Made by a program: the position numbers and the translations under genes. Positions 61,244 through 64,000 of a stretch of DNA of 64,000 bases are shown piece after piece. Source of the stretch: Marinomonas sp. CT5 (lineage in GTDB: Bacteria; Pseudomonadota; Gammaproteobacteria; Pseudomonadales; Marinomonadaceae); NCBI RefSeq assembly GCF_018336975.1, contig NZ_CP025572.1, positions 4,684,162 through 4,748,161 on the forward strand, given 5' to 3'. The notes under the pieces were generated by a model that was not told the origin of the DNA, searched no databases, and was given only the letters and a program-made list of their open reading frames with translations. Each line of letters starts with the position of its first letter. Position 1 is the first letter of the stretch.

Positions 61244-61759
61244 TTAACCCTGTTTTTGCGCAAGCTTATGGGCTTTTTCCAGTTTACTCTTGATGCGATT
61301 ACGTTTAAGTGGAGAGAGGTAATCTACCATCAACTTACCATCAAGGTGATCAATTTCATGTTGAACACACACCGCCATTAGCTCATCTACTTCTAATGAG
61401 AAAGGATTGCCATCGCGATCTAGTGCATTTACTTTCACTTTCGCAGCACGATAAATGTGTTCATAGAATCCAGGTACAGACAAACAACCCTCTTGGAACT
61501 CGTTTGGCTCATCGTCTAAAACTTCAAACTCTGGGTTAATAAATACAATCGGCTCGTCGCGTTTTTCGGAGAAATCCATCACTACTAAGCGATAGTGATA
61601 GTCAACTTGAGTCGCTGCCAAGCCAACACCATTCTCCTCGTACATGGTGTCCAACATGTCATCGATTTGAGTTTGTAGCTCATCAGTAAATTCGGTAATG
61701 GGCTCAGCAACTTTGCGTAAGCGTTTGTCTGGGTATTCAAGTACAGTTAAAACAGCCAT
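61244..61759 (-). CDS. def: peptide deformylase
   Basis: Metalloenzyme removing the N-formyl group from nascent proteins. The ATG at 61759 gives 171 residues beginning [18 protein letters not shown], the standard start; ten further upstream codons are in frame. All three motifs are present: GVGLAATQ (45-52 region), EGCLSVPG with metal ligand Cys92, and QHEIDHLDG with His134, Glu135 and His138. It is divergent from dprA. Confidence 0.97.
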   Translation of the reverse strand: MAVLTVLEYPDKRLRKVAEPITEFTDELQTQIDDMLDTMYEENGVGLAATQVDYHYRLVVMDFSEKRDEPIVFINPEFEVLDDEPNEFQEGCLSVPGFYEHIYRAAKVKVNALDRDGNPFSLEVDELMAVCVQHEIDHLDGKLMVDYLSPLKRNRIKSKLEKAHKLAQKQG

Positions 61760-61992
61760 GATCTTTTCCAACGATGTGTCTTTGTTCATGAGTGGAGAGG
61801 TTCTCTCCTACTCTTTTCATTGCTTCTATTGTAACGCAAGTCTGTCCATTGAGCAGTCTTCTCATGGCGGTTTTTTGGTCAATATGATTGAATAGCTTCC
61901 ATAGCTAAAGACTATTCAATCTTGGCTTTGTATTTTAAGTATTCGATTGGGCAAGGAATGCCCATATTTAACTCGTAAGGAAACGGTCTATC

Positions 61993-63276
61993 ATGCCTAC
62001 CTCTAACACCTCAGGTCTGTCAAAAAACGATTGGTTATGTTTAAGTTTCTTATCAGGTATTGGCCCATCTCGACTCTCGCGTCTTTATACTTACCTTAGT
62101 CAACTTGATGCATCATCTTTAGATTTAGATACGGACACCTTAACCTTGTTTGATGATCCACAGCCGAATAAGGTAGAGCATTCTAAAATAATCACCTACG
62201 ATTTATTGATCGCATTGAAATGGCCTGAAGTGACTGCTCGCCAAGCCATGGATTATTTTTCTGATGGCATTTTGACCGAAGAACAAACCACTAAGCGTGA
62301 CGAGGCGTTAGCTTGGCTAGAAGACACCGACCATCATTTAGTACTGCGCGACGACGAGTACTATCCTGACGAATTAAAAGAGATTACCGTGCCGCCCGCT
62401 TTTCTGTATGTAGAAGGACGGCCAGAGGTCTTGGCTTTGCCTAAAATAGGTATCGTTGGGGCAAGAAAATGCAGTCGGTATGGTCGTGATGCCACGTTTC
62501 AATTTGCCGAACAGTTATCCGCTCGTGGGATATGCGTTGTTAGTGGTGGCGCTATGGGAATTGATACAGCCGCACACCAAGGTGCTTTACATAATCAAAC
62601 AACCCCCACTATCGCCGTTATGGGTACGGGTTTGTTTCATCGCTATCCAAATCATAATCGTCAGATGTTTGAGGATATTTTAGAGCAAAGTGGTGCCCTA
62701 ATTAGTGAATACCCACTATCAACCAGCCCGCGACCACACCTTTTTCCTCCTAGGAATCGAATTATTAGCGGACTTAGTATGGGCGTGCTGGTCTCAGAAG
62801 CCTCGGTAAAAAGTGGCTCATTAATCAGCGCCAGTTATGCTATTCAACAAAATCGCGAAGTATTCGCGTTACCTGGTCGTTTGAGTGATCCCCAATCTGA
62901 AGGCTGCCATCAGCTTATTCGCCAAGGTGCCACCTTGGTCCGACATGTTGACGACATCTTAGCTGAGTGTACAAAGTCTCCCTCTGCACCTATAAAGAAC
63001 GCAATGGCAGGCAAAAAGCGTGTGTCCAGCAGCAGGAGCCAACCGACGGACAGCGCCCCTATTTTTGCCTCAAACTCGTTTCACTCTTTACCGGATTCCA
63101 CATCAGAGGATGCCAAAGCCATTACGGTTATTTTGGAGCAAGAAGGTCAAGCCATGGATTTTGATGCTTTGATTCGCCACAGCAATATGGAAGCTGGGTT
63201 AATGATGCAGGTATTAATGGAATTGGAATTGTACGGCTGTGTGGAGAATCGAGAAGGTCTTTATTGTCGTTGTTGA
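61993..63276 (+). CDS. dprA: DNA processing protein DprA (Smf)
   Basis: RecA loader for incoming single-stranded DNA in transformation. The 427 residues have an N-terminal SAM-like domain (FLSGIGPSRLSRLYTYL), the Rossmann-like core from about 135 (GIVGARKCSRYGRDA, then VVSGGAMGIDTAAHQGAL, FPPRNRIISGLS and VSEASVKSGSLISA) and a C-terminal winged-helix-like domain with an intervening Ser-rich linker (about 335-370). The last codons form one arm of a hairpin. A competence role is known for the family, not shown here. Confidence 0.95.
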   Translation: MPTSNTSGLSKNDWLCLSFLSGIGPSRLSRLYTYLSQLDASSLDLDTDTLTLFDDPQPNKVEHSKIITYDLLIALKWPEVTARQAMDYFSDGILTEEQTTKRDEALAWLEDTDHHLVLRDDEYYPDELKEITVPPAFLYVEGRPEVLALPKIGIVGARKCSRYGRDATFQFAEQLSARGICVVSGGAMGIDTAAHQGALHNQTTPTIAVMGTGLFHRYPNHNRQMFEDILEQSGALISEYPLSTSPRPHLFPPRNRIISGLSMGVLVSEASVKSGSLISASYAIQQNREVFALPGRLSDPQSEGCHQLIRQGATLVRHVDDILAECTKSPSAPIKNAMAGKKRVSSSRSQPTDSAPIFASNSFHSLPDSTSEDAKAITVILEQEGQAMDFDALIRHSNMEAGLMMQVLMELELYGCVENREGLYCRC

Positions 63277-63296
63277 TTGAGCAATAAAGACCTTCT
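63252..63296. terminator. hairpin overlapping the dprA 3' end
   Basis: Fifteen-base perfect arms 63252-63266 (inside the last dprA codons) and 63282-63296. It sits between convergent dprA and hslR, with no T run, so it could be a bidirectional structural terminator. Confidence 0.55.
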
Positions 63297-63324
63297 GATC
63301 TTAGGAGAAAAACAAGTGAACTTG

Positions 63325-63741
63325 TTAGTTGTCGCTAAAAATATCTTTCTTCAGTTGTTTAATATCACGGCGCTCTTTTTTGTTCGGTTTGTGGTCGGAC
63401 ATAATACGGCCACCATAAGATTTGTTTTCTAGCGCGCGTCTTTCTCGTTTCGCAATGGACTCGGGTGTCTCTTCATAAAGAAGCTGTGCTTCTGGCGCAC
63501 CACGGCGTTGTCCGCTTATGGCTTTAATTTCAACAATCTTTTCATCCCAGCCAAGGCGGATACCAATTAAGGCGCCAATTTCCACATTTCGACTGGCTTT
63601 ACCCTTACTGCCGTTATACGTCACCTTGCCACCATCAATGGCGTCTTTACAAAGTGAGCGAGTTTTAAAAAAACGTGCGGCCCAAAGCCACTTATCTAAA
63701 CGAACGGCTTGTGGTGCCGACTGCTTTTCTGGTTTACTCAT
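63325..63741 (-). CDS. hslR: ribosome-associated heat shock protein Hsp15 (S4 domain)
   Basis: RNA-binding protein that rescues stalled 50S subunits carrying nascent chains. The 138 residues have an S4 domain at about 12-75 (VRLDKWLWAARFFKTRSLCK, then ALIGIRLGW) and a basic C-terminal tail (KPNKKERRDIKQLKKDIF). It is divergent from the cysQ-like gene with only 44 bases between. Confidence 0.92.
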   Translation of the reverse strand: MSKPEKQSAPQAVRLDKWLWAARFFKTRSLCKDAIDGGKVTYNGSKGKASRNVEIGALIGIRLGWDEKIVEIKAISGQRRGAPEAQLLYEETPESIAKRERRALENKSYGGRIMSDHKPNKKERRDIKQLKKDIFSDN

Positions 63742-63785
63742 AAAGAATGCGTTGACCCTATTCTGTTGTCATATTTGAGGCTGTT

Positions 63786-64000
63786 ATGCAGGACGTTAGT
63801 AATCACCCAATTTTCCAAGCTCTTCAAAAAATAATACACGATGCTGCCGATGTGATCATGGATATTTATCAACGTGCCGATTTGGGCATCGAGCAAAAGA
63901 TGGACGACAGCCCAGTGACGGCGGCCGACCTTGCTGCACACAAAGTGATTCTAGCAGGTTTGCAAGCACTTACACCCGATATTCCTATCTTATCCGAAGA
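63786..64000 (+). CDS. cysQ: CysQ-like 3'(2'),5'-bisphosphate nucleotidase, cut by the window edge
   Basis: The ATG at 63786 follows GAGG by five bases and the frame runs open to the edge (71 residues). The start (QALQKIIHDAADVIMDIYQR) and SPVTAADLAAHKVILAGLQ, then ILSEE, match the N-terminus of the inositol monophosphatase superfamily, CysQ branch, where the SEE glutamates bind metal. The catalytic core motif (DPLDGT-like) would lie beyond the window, so inositol monophosphatase itself cannot be fully excluded. Confidence 0.85.
   Translation, partial: MQDVSNHPIFQALQKIIHDAADVIMDIYQRADLGIEQKMDDSPVTAADLAAHKVILAGLQALTPDIPILSE

Overview
The window is chromosomal DNA from a gammaproteobacterium, most likely an Oceanospirillales member close to Marinomonas. 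The genus is inferred from gene order and protein character and was not checked by a search. It carries the origin-proximal gene set in the Pseudomonas-type order: atpIBEFHAGD, parB, parA, rsmG and mnmG, then mnmE, yidC, rnpA and rpmH on the minus strand, facing dnaA, dnaN, recF and gyrB on the plus strand. I found no rRNA, tRNA, insertion sequence, prophage, CRISPR array or defence system.

1-11 kb: an atp operon (atpD cut by the window edge) behind a strong sigma70-type promoter, then parB-parA-rsmG-mnmG. 11-17 kb: an AT-rich stretch with DnaA boxes, then five accessory genes (8-oxoguanine deaminase, Zn alcohol dehydrogenase with divergent AraC regulator, and a TetR regulator with an AcuI/YhdH reductase sharing an operator) that separate mnmG from mnmE. 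17-27.6 kb: mnmE, yidC, rnpA, rpmH, a second and denser DnaA-box cluster (the more likely oriC), then dnaA-dnaN-recF-gyrB.

27.7-53 kb: a metabolic island centred on polyamines. AguA and AguB turn agmatine into putrescine. Two diverged sets of PuuA (gamma-glutamylation), PuuB (oxidation) and PotF-type binding proteins, one PuuC aldehyde dehydrogenase and one complete PotGHI importer handle uptake and the gamma-glutamyl route. A class I glutamine amidotransferase-like hydrolase and a cytoplasmic gamma-glutamyltransferase are two candidates for the last hydrolysis (the PuuD step). Regulators within it are GntR/FCD, TetR and LuxR/GerE proteins. A 16-bp inverted motif, TACCCC-N4-GGGGTA, lies upstream of three transcription units of the island and is my best candidate for an undescribed regulatory circuit. 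An unrelated qorB/HxlR pair also sits here.

53-64 kb: MFS transporter, gmhB, ybaK, trkH, trkA, rsmB, fmt, def, dprA, hslR and the start of a cysQ-like gene. Two parS-like sites lie in and beside rsmB, about 38 kb from the dnaA-side origin, and fit the ParAB system encoded at 6.6-8.3 kb.

Start codons were moved inward from the longest open frame where a ribosome binding site or family length supported it (atpI, mnmG, 8-oxoguanine deaminase, AraC, TetR, yidC, rpmH, dnaA, TSUP, one permease, HxlR, puuC, aguA, puuB2, LuxR, puuA2, potF2, MFS, def).
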